This document shows positions 50,519 through 61,641 of a stretch of DNA of 64,000 nucleotides, piece after piece. The notes beneath the pieces are model-generated. The model ran no database searches, was not told where the DNA came from, and was given only the letters and a program-made list of their open reading frames with translations. The stretch's first letter is position 1; each line of letters begins with the position of its first letter. The stretch spans positions 98,144 to 162,143 of the forward strand of contig JBBPTG010000049.1 of assembly GCA_038093975.1 (NCBI GenBank), read 5' to 3'. This DNA comes from Chalciporus piperatus (lineage: Eukaryota > Basidiomycota > Agaricomycetes > Boletales > Boletaceae). The position numbers were made by a program, and so were the translations under genes.

Positions 50519-51461
50519 GATGACGGAAGAGTGCAAGGGTAACGGTGGGGTGGGTACAAAGTGAGTGGATCCAGTCAGTGCGAGAGAGGTGTCGGAGGAT
50601 CCAGAATGTTGGGATGGATGGATTGCAGAGAACTTTTTATACGGTATTGCATCTGCGGTCGGGACTTACGCGCGAAATTGTATGAATAAATATGTAATAC
50701 GGTTTATCCGACCCGGGTTACATAATCCGGGGTCAGGTCCTGTAAATTCCCCAGTGGGCCACTGACAGCCACTGACCAAGGCTGAAGCGCTGATCAAGCT
50801 TCAAGGCACGAGAAAAAAAGGCTGATTTACAACTAACTAAAAACGTCCACTCGGGCACCCACTCTAACCTTGAGCTTGAGCTTCACGTGCAAGTGACCAA
50901 TAGGATTTCCTTTTTCAATCCCAGCACACCCATCGCTGGGTGCAAATTCATCGTTCGTACGTTTAACGCGTGGTTACCTCAACGACGGGGTATCAATGTA
51001 CAGATCGAAGCCCTGAAGCCCACATTCGTTACTTACGGCGTCGTGGCAAAAAAAAGACGTTATGGGCTGTTATGGGGCGGACCCGCATGCCATTGCCAAG
51101 CAACGGGCCCCGGAGAAAAAAATGAAGATTTATTAACAGTGGCAAATGAATCGTTCCTGAAAATGTAATGACATTGTTTACCTTTTTCCTCCTGGGATTG
51201 CTTAAAGTTGGTAGCAACGTGTCAGAGCTCGCTGGAAGAAACTCACGTTCACATGCTCGCGTCTTCTATATGCACCGAGGGCTACATTGTAGCTCCAAAT
51301 TGGCTCCAAACACTTTCGCCCAAAAACGCACGAGTGTCACTAGGATCCTCGTCATCTGACTGCAACTGCTTGCATCAACCTGTGGCAGACGCACACGATT
51401 TGTGGTTCTTTACGTCCTCGGATTGACGCGCCGAGGAAATCCCGCCCATGGTGACACAGAT

Positions 51462-51492
51462 CCATGAGACTCTCAAGTTGAGAGTCTCATGG
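51462..51492. repeat. Perfect inverted repeat, 15-base arms
   Basis: The arms CCATGAGACTCTCAA and TTGAGAGTCTCATGG are exact reverse complements separated by one G. The stem could form a strong hairpin in RNA or a cruciform in DNA. No gene lies on either side within 600 bases. Confidence 0.9.
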
Positions 51493-51592
51493 TCCACTCA
51501 AAAAAAATAGGCGCGGGGAATGGGAATTGAATTGCGGTGGCTTTCGGGTTTCAGCAAAATATTGACACAAGCCAAGTTAGTCACCCTCATAT

Positions 51593-51622
51593 ACCATACT
51601 TATGACAGTCGATAAGTATGGT
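51593..51622. repeat. Inverted repeat, 11-base arms
   Basis: The arms ACCATACTTAT and ATAAGTATGGT are exact reverse complements with an 8-base loop (GACAGTCG). It lies about 100 bases from the longer inverted repeat at 51462. Confidence 0.9.
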
Positions 51623-52153
51623 TGACAAGTAGGGAAGCGCCTGGAAGCGCACTCACCCTTTAAATAATAGAATGCGATTTGCGTAATGACAGCACCCCAA
51701 GCGAACGCGTGCCCGCTGATCTTCCCCCTTGTTTGGACTACTCATTGTTCCATTTGGATGGCTTCGATGCGCTCCAGCTTGAATACGAAACTGCGGAAAT
51801 AATCGTGAAATTCTTCTAGACTCTGTTTCTTACAGCACGTCGTGCAGCGCCCACCTTTTCTGCGGCGCAACAGTAATGAGCCGCTTCGACACTTTCTGGG
51901 AATGCCGAGTTCTCTCCATGAGATTCCCTCGTAGGAGCGATCCCTGAATTAACCACTCAAGCTGTCTGTGACCGTTCACACACGTGTGGCATTGTCGCCC
52001 ATCGGATCCGAGGCGAACGAATCAATGGCTCGGGTGTCAATGATGTTGCGTGGGGAAATCTTCATGAATTCATCGCGGATAACCAATCATGACCTCCATG
52101 GATACACATGGCATCCAATGAGCCTGAGAGACGTGGGTAATGAGATAATCCTG

Positions 52154-52783
52154 CTATGGCTTGACATAAAACTCATATTGTTGCAACATCCAAATGAGAG
52201 AAGCAGCTGTCAAAAAACCGAGTCAGTGATTTCATCGAACCCCACGCGTTTGGACAACTCAACTGGACACAATCAGAGGTCCGAGGACTGGTACGTTGAG
52301 TTTGGCGGTCCGGAAGATGAACAACTCGGAAGTAAAATGGCCAAAGGCAATGAGGTACGTGAATAGCGCCATGTCATATACACTAGAGCTTATTAGCCAA
52401 TGGTAGATAGGTACAGGGACGACATACACTTTGTGGTGGAGATTGAAAGCTGCATAGCCGCGCACGATGGCAGACGTCAGCGTCCACACTGCGAACGTGC
52501 GTGCCTGAAGTGCAGTAACTGTGGGACAGCAATATAGTGAGCTGGCACTTTGAGAACGCACAACTCACTGGAATCGGGATTCACACCAGCGTAAAGCCTT
52601 CGGGTGAGCTTGAGAGTTGCAAAGTTTTGGACGGTGTTGAAGATGGCCATGGTAGCTACGATGAGCTGCCATTTTGGCAGAAGACCTTCGGACTTTGGAA
52701 GAGCTGTGTAAAGAATGGTTAGAGCCATAGACTCGTGAGCTGTCACGAAGCATACCATCGAGGAGGAACTGGGCAGACTCCAT
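52154..52783 (-). CDS. erg28: Erg28, ergosterol biosynthesis scaffold protein
   Basis: Five phase-consistent exons (52783-52756, 52703-52569, 52518-52428, 52382-52264, 52206-52154) give 141 residues, the usual family length. Diagnostic segments are LPKWQLIVATMAIFNTVQN, FATLKLTRRLY, ARTFAVWTLTSAIVRGYAA, YLIAFGHFTSE and FIFRTAKLNVP, with an end YEFYVKP. Four hydrophobic segments fit the known membrane topology in the endoplasmic reticulum. Erg28 tethers the C-4 demethylation enzymes (Erg25, Erg26, Erg27) of the sterol pathway. It is divergent from the disordered-protein gene, 182 bases apart. Confidence 0.94.
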
Positions 52784-52965
52784 GAGTGGTGTTGAACACG
52801 AAGTTGAACTTTAGCACCGATCGGTGACCAAATTGGGAGGGATATTGGATTAGGTAATTTTTCCTAAACGGTTTTGTGTGTAGAGTAGTTTTGTCTTTGC
52901 ACAAGTGAGCAAGTGGGCAAGCGCTGCCTTCAATTCGGTCTGCGAGGGACAAGTCAAGCAGTCCT
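52784..52965. promoter_or_regulatory. Short divergent promoter (erg28 / disordered protein)
   Basis: 182 bases separate the two start codons, so a bidirectional promoter is likely. No sterol-response or other known site could be assigned with confidence. Confidence 0.35.
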
Positions 52966-55961
52966 ATGCCAGATACCTCGTCCTTGATATTTACTGGTCC
53001 GTCCCGCTCAAACTCTTTGGCCAGCACAGCCAGCAGCAGCGGGGCCAGTCTTTCCCGTCGCTCGCGGATCAATCGAAAACGAACACGAACGATCACGCGT
53101 CGCGATGACCAGGAAACTGAACTCTCGTACCAGGTGCTAGACATATCAGCAGCCAATAGCGCTGAACTCTCAAGCCCACTTGCTAGCCCCTCAGCGACCC
53201 CAGATGACACCCTAGTAACCCTCCCCCGAACCGGTCCAGATGCCGACCGGAGTAGTGCTACTTTCGGGACGTTCGGTCCTCTAATAAAGGACGGGCACGA
53301 TGCACCACCACTACCCACTTCACCCATTCACGCAACCTGTCAACCGGGGATACCGCCTTTATCCGCCAGCGTGGCTACCCCTCCTGCTGTAAGTTTGTCT
53401 TCACTCTCATGAACGACATATCGCTGAAACGACTCCAGCCAAAGGGAAAAGGCAGACACCCCCCTCGCCTGACCTCACCTCCCTCGGCGTTCAAGCCTAC
53501 ACCAACAGAGGGCGACCGGGTTCGAAGTAGCGTGCGCGACTCACTAACGACCCAGCAGTCATCAACGTCTTCTTCCGTCTATCCCGTGTCCACTTCTACA
53601 GGCACCGAATCCCCACCATCCCCTTTATCTCCTATGATGCCTGAACGTGGAGTCCCTCTTCCCGCATTTGAGCTCGACGGTCCAAAAGTGCAGGAATTCG
53701 ATACGGATGACGTCTCTTATCGACTTCAACTCCTCGTCAAGAACAACTATTTTCTTCCTCCCGCACATTCCAAACCATCTCCCGCTGACTTTCCGTCACC
53801 GAATCCCAAAAAAACACCACCCACGTTTTTGGACTTGTTTCGCGTTGGGAAACCAAAGTTGAAACCTACTAGTCCTGACACCGTGAACGGTACCAGTCCA
53901 GTTCTTCGAGTGACCTCGGACTCCACGACAGCTTCTGGTCAAGTTCCTCGAGATCACGGGAGATCGCCGATGCAAACGTTTCGTCCTCCCCCAGGGAGTC
54001 AGCACATGGCGAGGGTGGTGGTTGTTCGGGAAAAGATGCAGGACCTGGCTGCTGCGGCGCGTCAAGCAGAGATAGATTTCGGTGGACGTGACTTCCTGCT
54101 GGATCGGGAGCGCCAATCACGGAAGCCGAAGCCTGCGATCTTTGATGGCATCGTCGATCCCACCGAGACGGTTGATCTGCCGCCGCCTTCTGCCAATTAC
54201 CCTTTAGCACTGCAGGCTTCAGCGCTTCATGGGCTTGGCATCGAAGATTCGGTTGGTGCTGCCGTTTTGGCAGAACGATTGCCTCCTCCGGGTAGTCCAG
54301 GTTCGCTGGATCCACGCGAGCATGCATGGAGAAAGGCTCTGCTTCGGGAAGCTGTTGGGCATTCTCTCAATAACTCGGTGGCAACGTCGGCTGCTTCGGG
54401 TTACTCGACGCCCATGAAGACTCCCCTTCGTGCTATGTCGGCAGAGTCTCTCCGCCCTGAGCAGGTGATAGAGCAGCAGAGGAGGATGTTGGACCAAAAG
54501 ATTCTAAGCCATCCCATCATCGACCCCTCGGATGACTACGAGCCCCCTACTCCGACGACGAAGTCGGCATTGGTCGCTGTTGTGACGGACCCAGATCTTC
54601 GGCGGTTGTCAAATCTTGCTATCTTGCGGGCAGAAACGCCTGTTCCACATACTCCTCTTGCTCCTCCTCCCCGCCGACCGTTTGGAAACCCTCAGTTCTC
54701 TCAGTCGCAGACCGATGTTTCTCCAGCCAAGCAGGAGGTTGGCCCTCAATCACCAAGGAAGAAGCTGCGGAAGTCTATCTCGTCGCCCATGCTGTCTGAG
54801 AAGAACAGGGCGCACGGAAACATGACCCCAAGCAAAACCCCTCCTCCAGTGCCATCCCTCAGCCTCTCACCAACTCCTTCAGCAATTCACCCTATTGATT
54901 ATCGGATGAGCAGACTGACCACGATGTCTCGCTATACGACAAGTGAACACGATGACATCGTCGTTACTGATGAGCACCCGGGGAGACCATCTCTGGCATT
55001 GACCCTGCCAAGTACGGATGGTGGTCGTCGGTCTATCTCGGAGTATTCCCAACCATCACCGACTGCCTCCGCATTCCGCGATAGATGGTCAGAGGGTTAC
55101 TATTCTGCTACATCGGGGGGTCAAACCGCGGATTCTTCTAGGGCATCGCCTGTTCCTCATCAACAACTTCCACGTCCATGTGCCATGTCGCCTCCACCTA
55201 GGCCTTCTTCCTCTATTTCAGGTCACGCCTTGTCACCACCACCTCGTTCGGGTTACCTTCCTTTCCAGCCAACTTCCTCACGGATAACCACTGTCATATC
55301 ACCCTCTCGGTCAGCCTCGCAAGCTACCGCCCGCTCCTTTGCATCCATTTCCACACTGTCATCTACGCATCCACTTCCTCTACACTCCTTCAACGTCTCA
55401 GCGCAGAGTTTCCATTCTGCCCTCCATTCTGCGCCACCACCTTCTTCTACCACCGAGTTCTTTGATCACATACAAGCCCATGGCATGGATGGTCTGGACG
55501 ACTCTGACGATGGCTCGAGTGAAACAGATCAGGACCTCACTGCTGTTTATTCCCCACCCCATAGACCTTCGCTAATGCGGTTAGGGAATCTATCCACGCC
55601 GAATGTCGTTCCCGGTGCCAAGGAACCTTTTTATCCGTCAAGCATCGTGAACGAACAGAGGCAGCCTGTTGGTCACACCGCGCCCAAGACCCCATACTTC
55701 TCCAGCGTCAAGGCCGCACCTGAGACCCTATCGTATCTTACACTCTCTCAACATTCTCGGGAACGCCTGTCTAGCGAGGGATCGTCGCCCGGTCGACGAC
55801 CATCGACAGCAGGCTCTGAGAACGTGCGGCGGTGGCAACGTGATCAACAAGTTTTCGAAGAGTCGTCGAAAAGATTAGACGGTTTGCTTATCCGGCATAT
55901 GCAGGCAGAAAAGGACACTATGAAGAGGATTGCTCAAACTGCAAAAGTAGCGAAACCATGA
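52966..55961 (+). CDS. Large disordered Ser/Pro-rich protein
   Basis: Two exons (52966-53388 and 53439-55961) join in phase to give 981 residues. Nearly all of it is low-complexity Ser, Pro and Thr with many Ser-Pro and Thr-Pro sites, as in proteins controlled by proline-directed kinases. A few more structured segments stand out: VSYRLQLLVKNNYFLPP near residue 235, PTFLDLFRVGKPKLKP near 275, a helix around ARVVVVREKMQDLAAAARQA, and a helical end (RRWQRDQQVFEESSKRLDGL). I do not recognise a named family. The conserved islands suggest a scaffold, but the function is unknown. Confidence 0.8.
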
Positions 55962-56345
55962 GATCTTATTTACTTTTTTTCGTTTTACTCTACGAGATCT
56001 TAGTTTTTCTTATCCAACATCTGGCACGTTTGCTATTCGACATACCCGATTATTACGGTCCCAGTTTTTTCTTCTTGCTTCACATTGCTTGTAATTGGCA
56101 TGCACATTATTGATTATAATTGATAGTTTTCTTGGTTTCCGGTCGAGGAAGAATAGTATGTCGTGTTCTGCTGTGAAACTCCTGTGTTCCTTGCACGGCC
56201 TTGCACGTGAAGACAGCCAGTGCCGCGTTCTGACTCCGCTCCCCAAGCAATTGACATGGTCGTGACTCGCAGCCCTGTCCTTGCACTGTGGATCCAACTG
56301 TTCTTTACGTCCAAGACACGCATCACGACAGACTCGGACTGAGAT
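55962..56345. other. Intergenic
   Basis: 384 bases between two plus-strand genes, with a T-rich start (probable 3' end of the upstream message). The long minus frame across it (56729-56010) runs over the exons of the next gene and is not supported. Confidence 0.5.
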
Positions 56346-58144
56346 ATGATGGACAAGATCCACGAAACTCATAGACAACCCTACTCCTGGCATCAGGTAG
56401 GTGCCACATCCTGTCCCACTTCTTGTGGCGTAACCCTCTCCGCTGACGGATATTCCAGTCGCATGATCAGGTGAACCCATTTCCGAAATCTGTTGGCCGT
56501 CTTGTGTCCTGATCGAATATGGTCTATAGGCGACCGTGCTTCTTCTCGTACCATACGATACCTCGAAAGAGGACGTCGTCGTGCGTATTCCTTTTACCGG
56601 CACTTTATGTGTCTCGTGAGCTCCTCTTTCGCAGGTGGTGATAGAACGTGAGTACCTCTTGGCTGGAGTGAGAGGACAACAACCGGTGGTCAAGGTATGT
56701 CCACACGCCCCTCTTTCTGAGCACCACATGCATCACGCACCGCCGGTTTGGGTCTGACAACTGACGCTGACGTCGGCATATCTCACACAGGGAAGACTTT
56801 ACGGAAACGTTGACGTTGCCAACTCAGCGTGGCAACTCGAGCCTCGAACGTCGAGGCTCTCCGCCCGAGAGCGCACGACGTCGACGATATCGACGACATC
56901 CACTCAGTCATCGTATGCCTTTGTCTCGGACCCAGAGATCTCAAGTAGCTTTGCCGCCTCGCTCGAGAGTGGACAGACTTCGGATGCAGAAGAAGTTGGG
57001 ACGATTTCACCTGGGATCGTATCACCGGCTTCGTCTGGGGACGAACGGGCCGGGCCGGGGTATCATGCGAGGTCAGGAACGGGAGCGTCAGGTGCCGTAT
57101 CGCCAGCGATGCAACCTCATGCGTTGTCGTCATTCTCGTCGCTCGAGTCGTTGCCTTCGCCTTCGGGAAGATTGTTGACGTTGCATTTGGAGAAGGAACA
57201 GTCCATTATATGGCCGTCGCTCATTGTGGGGCCTGTACCACGGGAACTGTCTCCAGCTCCGCCTGTGCCTGCTGTGCTGGATAATGATTCGGAGGGGAAA
57301 TACAATATGGATCCTACGAGTCTGGTGTTGTATGCCATCGAGTTGTTTGACATCAGAAAGAACAGGGAGGAGGCGTTTGAATGTTTTGTGTGCGTTCTCT
57401 CTTTTGGTCGTTGGGTGCTTGGGAGTTGATTCGCTTTTTTTTCGTAGACGAGCCTGGCATCAAGCACATCTACCATCTGCTACGATGAAGCTCGTCACAA
57501 ACTACTTGCCCGTCCACATACCGCTGAACGTTGTCGAAGCTGAAGAAGAAATGCAAAGAGGAACGATTTCGTACTACGTGCACTGCATTGGCGGTCGCAC
57601 TGGACTAGGACAACTATTCCTCGAAGCTGGGCTCCTTCATCTCGAAGGTGCAGCTTCCGTCCTTCTCTCAGCCTCTCATTCGATCCTCTCTTCTATCCGG
57701 GTACCTCCTCCCCCTCAGCCCGGTGAAGGCGGTGCGGAAGCATGGAAGAGAGACAGGGAGATGGCGAGTCGATACTTTGATCGTGCGCGCGTCTTCCATC
57801 CCGAACTCGACGTCCCTGTCATTCCCGACGATGGATCTGGTCAATCTGGATTCGGAAGCACACACGAACTGGAGATGCCATCCATCGAGATCCTCCCATC
57901 TGCACCCGAGAGCGTCTATTCTGGTGAAGACTCGATATACTCGGAGCAAGAGGTGATGTTGAGAAGAAAAAGGCAGAAGAAGGAGGAACTTTATTTTTTG
58001 GACGGCGTCAAGGGAAAGGAGGATATTGAGAGTGCGTGGTACCTTTATGTTCCCAGTTTGGTTGGTGCTGGGACGGCGTTGCTCGTCGTTGGCGTGATTG
58101 GTGCGTTGAGTTTTTCGTCGTGGAGACGAAACCAGGGTTCTTGA
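56346..58144 (+). CDS. CS-domain (p23-like) protein with C-terminal membrane anchor
   Basis: Five phase-consistent exons (56346-56396, 56530-56610, 56635-56694, 56791-57389, 57448-58144) give 495 residues. The first 80 residues have the CS/p23 beta-sandwich pattern: HRQPYSWHQATVLLLVPYD, DVVVRIPF, CVVIEREYLLAGVRGQQPVV, GRLYGNVDVANSAWQLE. CS domains usually bind Hsp90 or its clients. A Ser-rich linker follows, then a helical region of about 200 residues with AWHQAHLPSATMKLVTNYLPV, which could be a repeat-type helical fold. One hydrophobic segment near the C-terminus (LVGAGTALLVVGVIGAL) and a short basic tail fit a tail-anchored protein. A co-chaperone role at a membrane is inferred. Confidence 0.78.
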
Positions 58145-58994
58145 ATCGTGATGAAAGGCACGAGGTGGAGATGGTGAAGGGGGGATTAGGATTATCTGTA
58201 AGCTTTACTCGACGATGGTACATATATCTTTTGCTGTGTTAGAGTTTTTGTTATGCTGTCGTACGCTGCTGCTCTATTGTGCATAATCTACCCGGATTGT
58301 CCACGTTGTCATCCGACTCTTCGGTCTGACTTGTCATCTCAGGTTCTTGCCGAGTTATGTGAGATCTAGTAGCTCATCGCATACCCATCGACTAATGGCC
58401 GGTCACGACCAATGATTGGCCAGCATTGATGGGCGCTGACGTAGGAAAATAGCACAAGGAACCACACAACGCCGGGAGCAGAAAGAATTGTCCTCAGGCA
58501 GAAGTATTGAACATCCCAGGATGTCAACCAATCTTCGATTCCCAAGTCTGAGAGTGACACGTCGACAGTGGTCAGGACTCAGGATCCATGCGACGCGATA
58601 CGTCTGATATATTTAGGCCGCGGTCTGATCCACTCGTGTGGTTCAGGCCACACGGAAATCCACCCCTCCGAGTCCACTGCCAAGGAGTTGAAGAGAATGG
58701 TTCGCGAGCCGTCCTCATACCTCCCCACCACGGAATGTCTAGCCTGGGAGTGTGAAAAGGTAAGAGCGAGGGAGAAAGTTTAGCAATCCCCTCTACAGAG
58801 ATCCTCGATCCTTTTGTTTCCGGTCCAGAACTTGAGGAGACAAGCAGATGCGAGGCAGTGCGCGCTCCACGTGAATGAAGTCTTGCGTACTATTTTTCCG
58901 GAATGAAGCGTCACAGCACTACTACCATGCAGAGAAACGACCTTGAGGGGCCGAGTTGCTGCAAGCGTAATTAGCTGCCAACATCCCCCGAGAT

Positions 58995-59007
58995 CCCCCC
59001 CCCCCCC
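58995..59007. repeat. Homopolymer run of 13 C
   Basis: Thirteen C in a row followed by four T. Long C runs are rare in coding DNA and often vary in length between strains or in sequencing. Confidence 0.9.
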
Positions 59008-59253
59008 TTTTGCAAAAGAAAAATGCGTGTTCAGGATCGGTGGTTACTCACTTTGGACCTGTTGGAATCTAACGGGAAGACGTTCCAGGATAGAGAAGCG
59101 TTCCTTTAGGAATGGTCCGTGGAACGATGGTATTCCCTACAAGAAAATGGTAACGTGGAGGTTAAGTTGACGGCCAAGTGTGGATACCTACCATTTCTCA
59201 TTGTCTGCTGAAACAGTGAGTGTACTGTCTCAAATACATGATGGTCGGTAGAG

Positions 59254-59271
59254 TTTTTTTTTTGGGGGGGG
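59254..59271. repeat. T10-G8 homopolymer run
   Basis: Ten T followed directly by eight G, about 250 bases from the C run. It is noncoding, with no clear function. Confidence 0.9.
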
Positions 59272-59638
59272 ACCTGATCAAAGCTCCGGGTCGTACTTGG
59301 GACGTGGAAGACCGACTCGGAGCAGAGGTGCTTAGTTGGCAAGGGGATATGAGGCGAGTGTCTCCCGAGCCGCAAGACACCAAACGTTTGCCAGGCCACA
59401 TCGAGGACCACAAAACCACGGCCAATAATCAGAGCTCGGTTCAGCTCTCAGTGACTAGAAATGTTGACTGTGGTATCGGATCGAATGACTCTCTAACGCA
59501 ATCGTCAGGCCTTACATTCATACTCCCATGCCAACACTGTCTATGATGTAGATACTTACAGAATTTGAGGTTGTCACAGCACTTGTAGTTTTATGGTCCG
59601 TGTATGTCGAATGCTCGATAGGACACAAGAAGAGAGTT

Positions 59639-59666
59639 CATGTATCTAACTAGGATTAGATACATG
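59639..59666. repeat. Inverted repeat close to the end of the DIRS-like element
   Basis: The arms CATGTATCTAA and TTAGATACATG are exact reverse complements around a 6-base loop (CTAGGA). It lies about 170 bases beyond the recombinase stop codon and could mark the element's 3' terminus or be unrelated. Confidence 0.85.
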
Positions 59667-59832
59667 TGAAAACTGTGTACTAGAGAAGAGACAAGGTGGG
59701 CGAAGCCCGCGGGGGCTTCCGGCCCGAAGCGCAAGCGGGATCGAGGAACTGCGTACCCAAAGATGAGGAGCTTTACGACGTTCGCAGTGAGACTCGTACC
59801 CCGCTAAGAGGAGGAAAGCTGCTTACGAGTGA

Positions 59833-61641
59833 CTACCTGACTGATGGCATGGCAATGCTGGACAGGTGTCTGGTGAACTCTGGTTTATTATGCAGGTAGG
59901 GTGCGAGTATGAGCGCGTGTTGACGTAAGTAGAGCGTGAAGGAATCTCCTGCCCATCGTCCCATGGTCTTGACGACGTCAAAGGGGGTTCCTTGGAGTAG
60001 GTAGTGAAGGGTACCACCGATCCGTAAGCTGTGACCTTTAATTTCGTCGTTGATGGCGCAGGTATCGAGTAGCTGGGAGATGCGTTTGTCTACCTCGTGA
60101 CGCGAAAGAGGGCGTAGACCAGATTTGGGGTGTTTCCAGGCGAATAGGTGATCTTTGGGACCAGGGTTGTTGATGCGAAAGTGGTTGTTCAGCCATGCAA
60201 GCGGATTGGTTGTGTGGTCGATGGGCGCTACCTGCACTGTCTCTCCCGACGATGAGCATTTGGTGAATGGGATGAAGAAGGAGGTGACGGGTAATCCATT
60301 CTGGTCGTGTTCGTGCGCGACGTTGGATCGGGTGACGTGGCTCTTGGGGTCGAATGATTTTAACGATTTGACTGTTAGTTCGCCGAGCCGCGAGAGGGAG
60401 TAGAAACACACAACGAGGCAAGCAAAGATTGCTGCATCTTTGGGCTCGTCCGTTTTCATGTGGGCCAGGAAGGCGAGGAGTGTTTCTACGAGGAATGGGG
60501 CACATTTCTTGCGCTTTTTGTCGACTGGCGAGAGTTTGGTGGCGCCTTCCAGCGCGGTCTGCAGTTCGGCACTCGAGATTAGCCATGGATGGCCATGTAG
60601 TAGGTGCCATGCTCGTAAGCCGGCAGTGAAATTGGAGAGGGCTTTGCCGGAGTATGAACCAGCGCAGCTGGAGAGGAAGGAGAGGAGCAGGGCGGTGGAA
60701 ATGGGACAGCGTTGTTGGTCAGGGACGCTCTTCATGTCACAGTAGACGTGGAAGACAAGGAGTCCGGTCCCGTATGATTCTTTGGTTTTGTCTGTCCATG
60801 CTGCGCCGATGACGTCTAGGATGCGATTGAGTTGCTCTTCAGAGAGCTTGGGGGAGTCGTTTGCGCTGACCGCGGCATCCCTCGCTGAGGTTGAGGCTGG
60901 TAGCCAGCGGCGTAAGCGGTCGCGAGCGGCGCAGTGAGGGCGTGAAGGCGAAGATGTTGGTGTGAGATGTGCTAAGTAAGGTCTAGGAACGACTGGGAGG
61001 GGAGAAGGGAGAGGGGCATCGAACGGGGAGGAAACGCTTCGCTCAATGGCTGAGGGTTTCGCGTACGAAGTCGAATTCTTCTGCATCGTCTTGTGACACT
61101 CGATGCTCGTTAGTCCCGAGTGCACGCTGTTGGCCCTGCGAGCTGAATGAGGGAGGAATGGTGAGAAGTGGGGTGTTGTGCTCGTATAATCTTGGGAGAT
61201 CGGCAAAATCGGTGAGGAAAGCGAGGAGGGGGGTTGGTAGCGGGATGCGAGGGAGGAGAAGTTTGTGGGAGGGGCATATTCCTCTCGAGGGTCGATCTGC
61301 TGGGTTGAGCTTGGAGGGTATGTATTCTGTGTGTACATCTGTGATGTGGGGCGAGGTGTGGATGAAGTCGTGAATCCGCTTGAAAATGGTGTTGGTTTCG
61401 ACGTTGCGGTGGCGACCAGTCCGCCACCCTTCAACGACACCTGTGTTGTCCCCGAAAACGCAGATGCGGGGGTTGGAGGGGCAAACGGCGTGAATGGTGC
61501 GGATGAGTAGCTCGAAACCGACTGCTTCGGCCCATCCAATGTCGCGGATGCTGCCCAGCATGGTTTGCCATCCCGGGGAGAGTTTCCAGGCTCGCCAACG
61601 GTCGCTGATTGTGATCGCAATTCCCACGCCAGAGCTAGCAT
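59833..61641 (-). CDS. Tyrosine recombinase of the DIRS-like element
   Basis: The open frame allows up to 602 residues, but it overlaps the reverse transcriptase frame for about 600 bases. The protein may start near MQKNSTSYAKPSA (about 61087) or through frameshifting. The SAM-like N-terminal core domain follows the SEEQLNRILDVIGAAWTDKT segment. The catalytic domain shows the first Arg in YSLSRLGEL, then GHSLRIGG (His-X-X-Arg), GRWAGDSF and a final Tyr in FTLYLRQH, the R-H-R-Y set needed for strand exchange. It would integrate the circular DNA copy. Confidence 0.85.
   Translation of the reverse strand: MLALAWELRSQSATVGEPGNSPRDGKPCWAASATLDGPKQSVSSYSSAPFTPFAPPTPASAFSGTTQVSLKGGGLVATATSKPTPFSSGFTTSSTPRPTSQMYTQNTYPPSSTQQIDPREEYAPPTNFSSLASRYQPPSSLSSPILPISQDYTSTTPHFSPFLPHSARRANSVHSGLTSIECHKTMQKNSTSYAKPSAIERSVSSPFDAPLPSPLPVVPRPYLAHLTPTSSPSRPHCAARDRLRRWLPASTSARDAAVSANDSPKLSEEQLNRILDVIGAAWTDKTKESYGTGLLVFHVYCDMKSVPDQQRCPISTALLLSFLSSCAGSYSGKALSNFTAGLRAWHLLHGHPWLISSAELQTALEGATKLSPVDKKRKKCAPFLVETLLAFLAHMKTDEPKDAAIFACLVVCFYSLSRLGELTVKSLKSFDPKSHVTRSNVAHEHDQNGLPVTSFFIPFTKCSSSGETVQVAPIDHTTNPLAWLNNHFRINNPGPKDHLFAWKHPKSGLRPLSRHEVDKRISQLLDTCAINDEIKGHSLRIGGTLHYLLQGTPFDVVKTMGRWAGDSFTLYLRQHALILAPYLHNKPEFTRHLSSIAMPSVR

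Larger units (their letters stand above)
50519..52153. other. Gene-poor stretch with inverted repeats
   Basis: 1.6 kb between the F-box gene start and the Erg28 stop. Short frames only. It contains two clear inverted repeats (51462-51492 and 51593-51622), listed separately. It may include the remains of a small mobile element. Confidence 0.45.
58145..59689. other. Gene-poor stretch next to the retrotransposon
   Basis: 1.5 kb without a supported gene. It contains a run of 13 C (58995-59007), a T10-G8 run (59254-59271) and a hairpin (59639-59666). Frames such as plus 58568-58783 and minus 59411-59106 lack splice or domain support. Confidence 0.45.

Noticed and set aside
56010..56729. A 239-residue minus-strand frame
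   Set aside because: It runs across the first three exons of the CS-domain gene, shows no domain, and is rich in Cys and Arg as expected from an antisense shadow.
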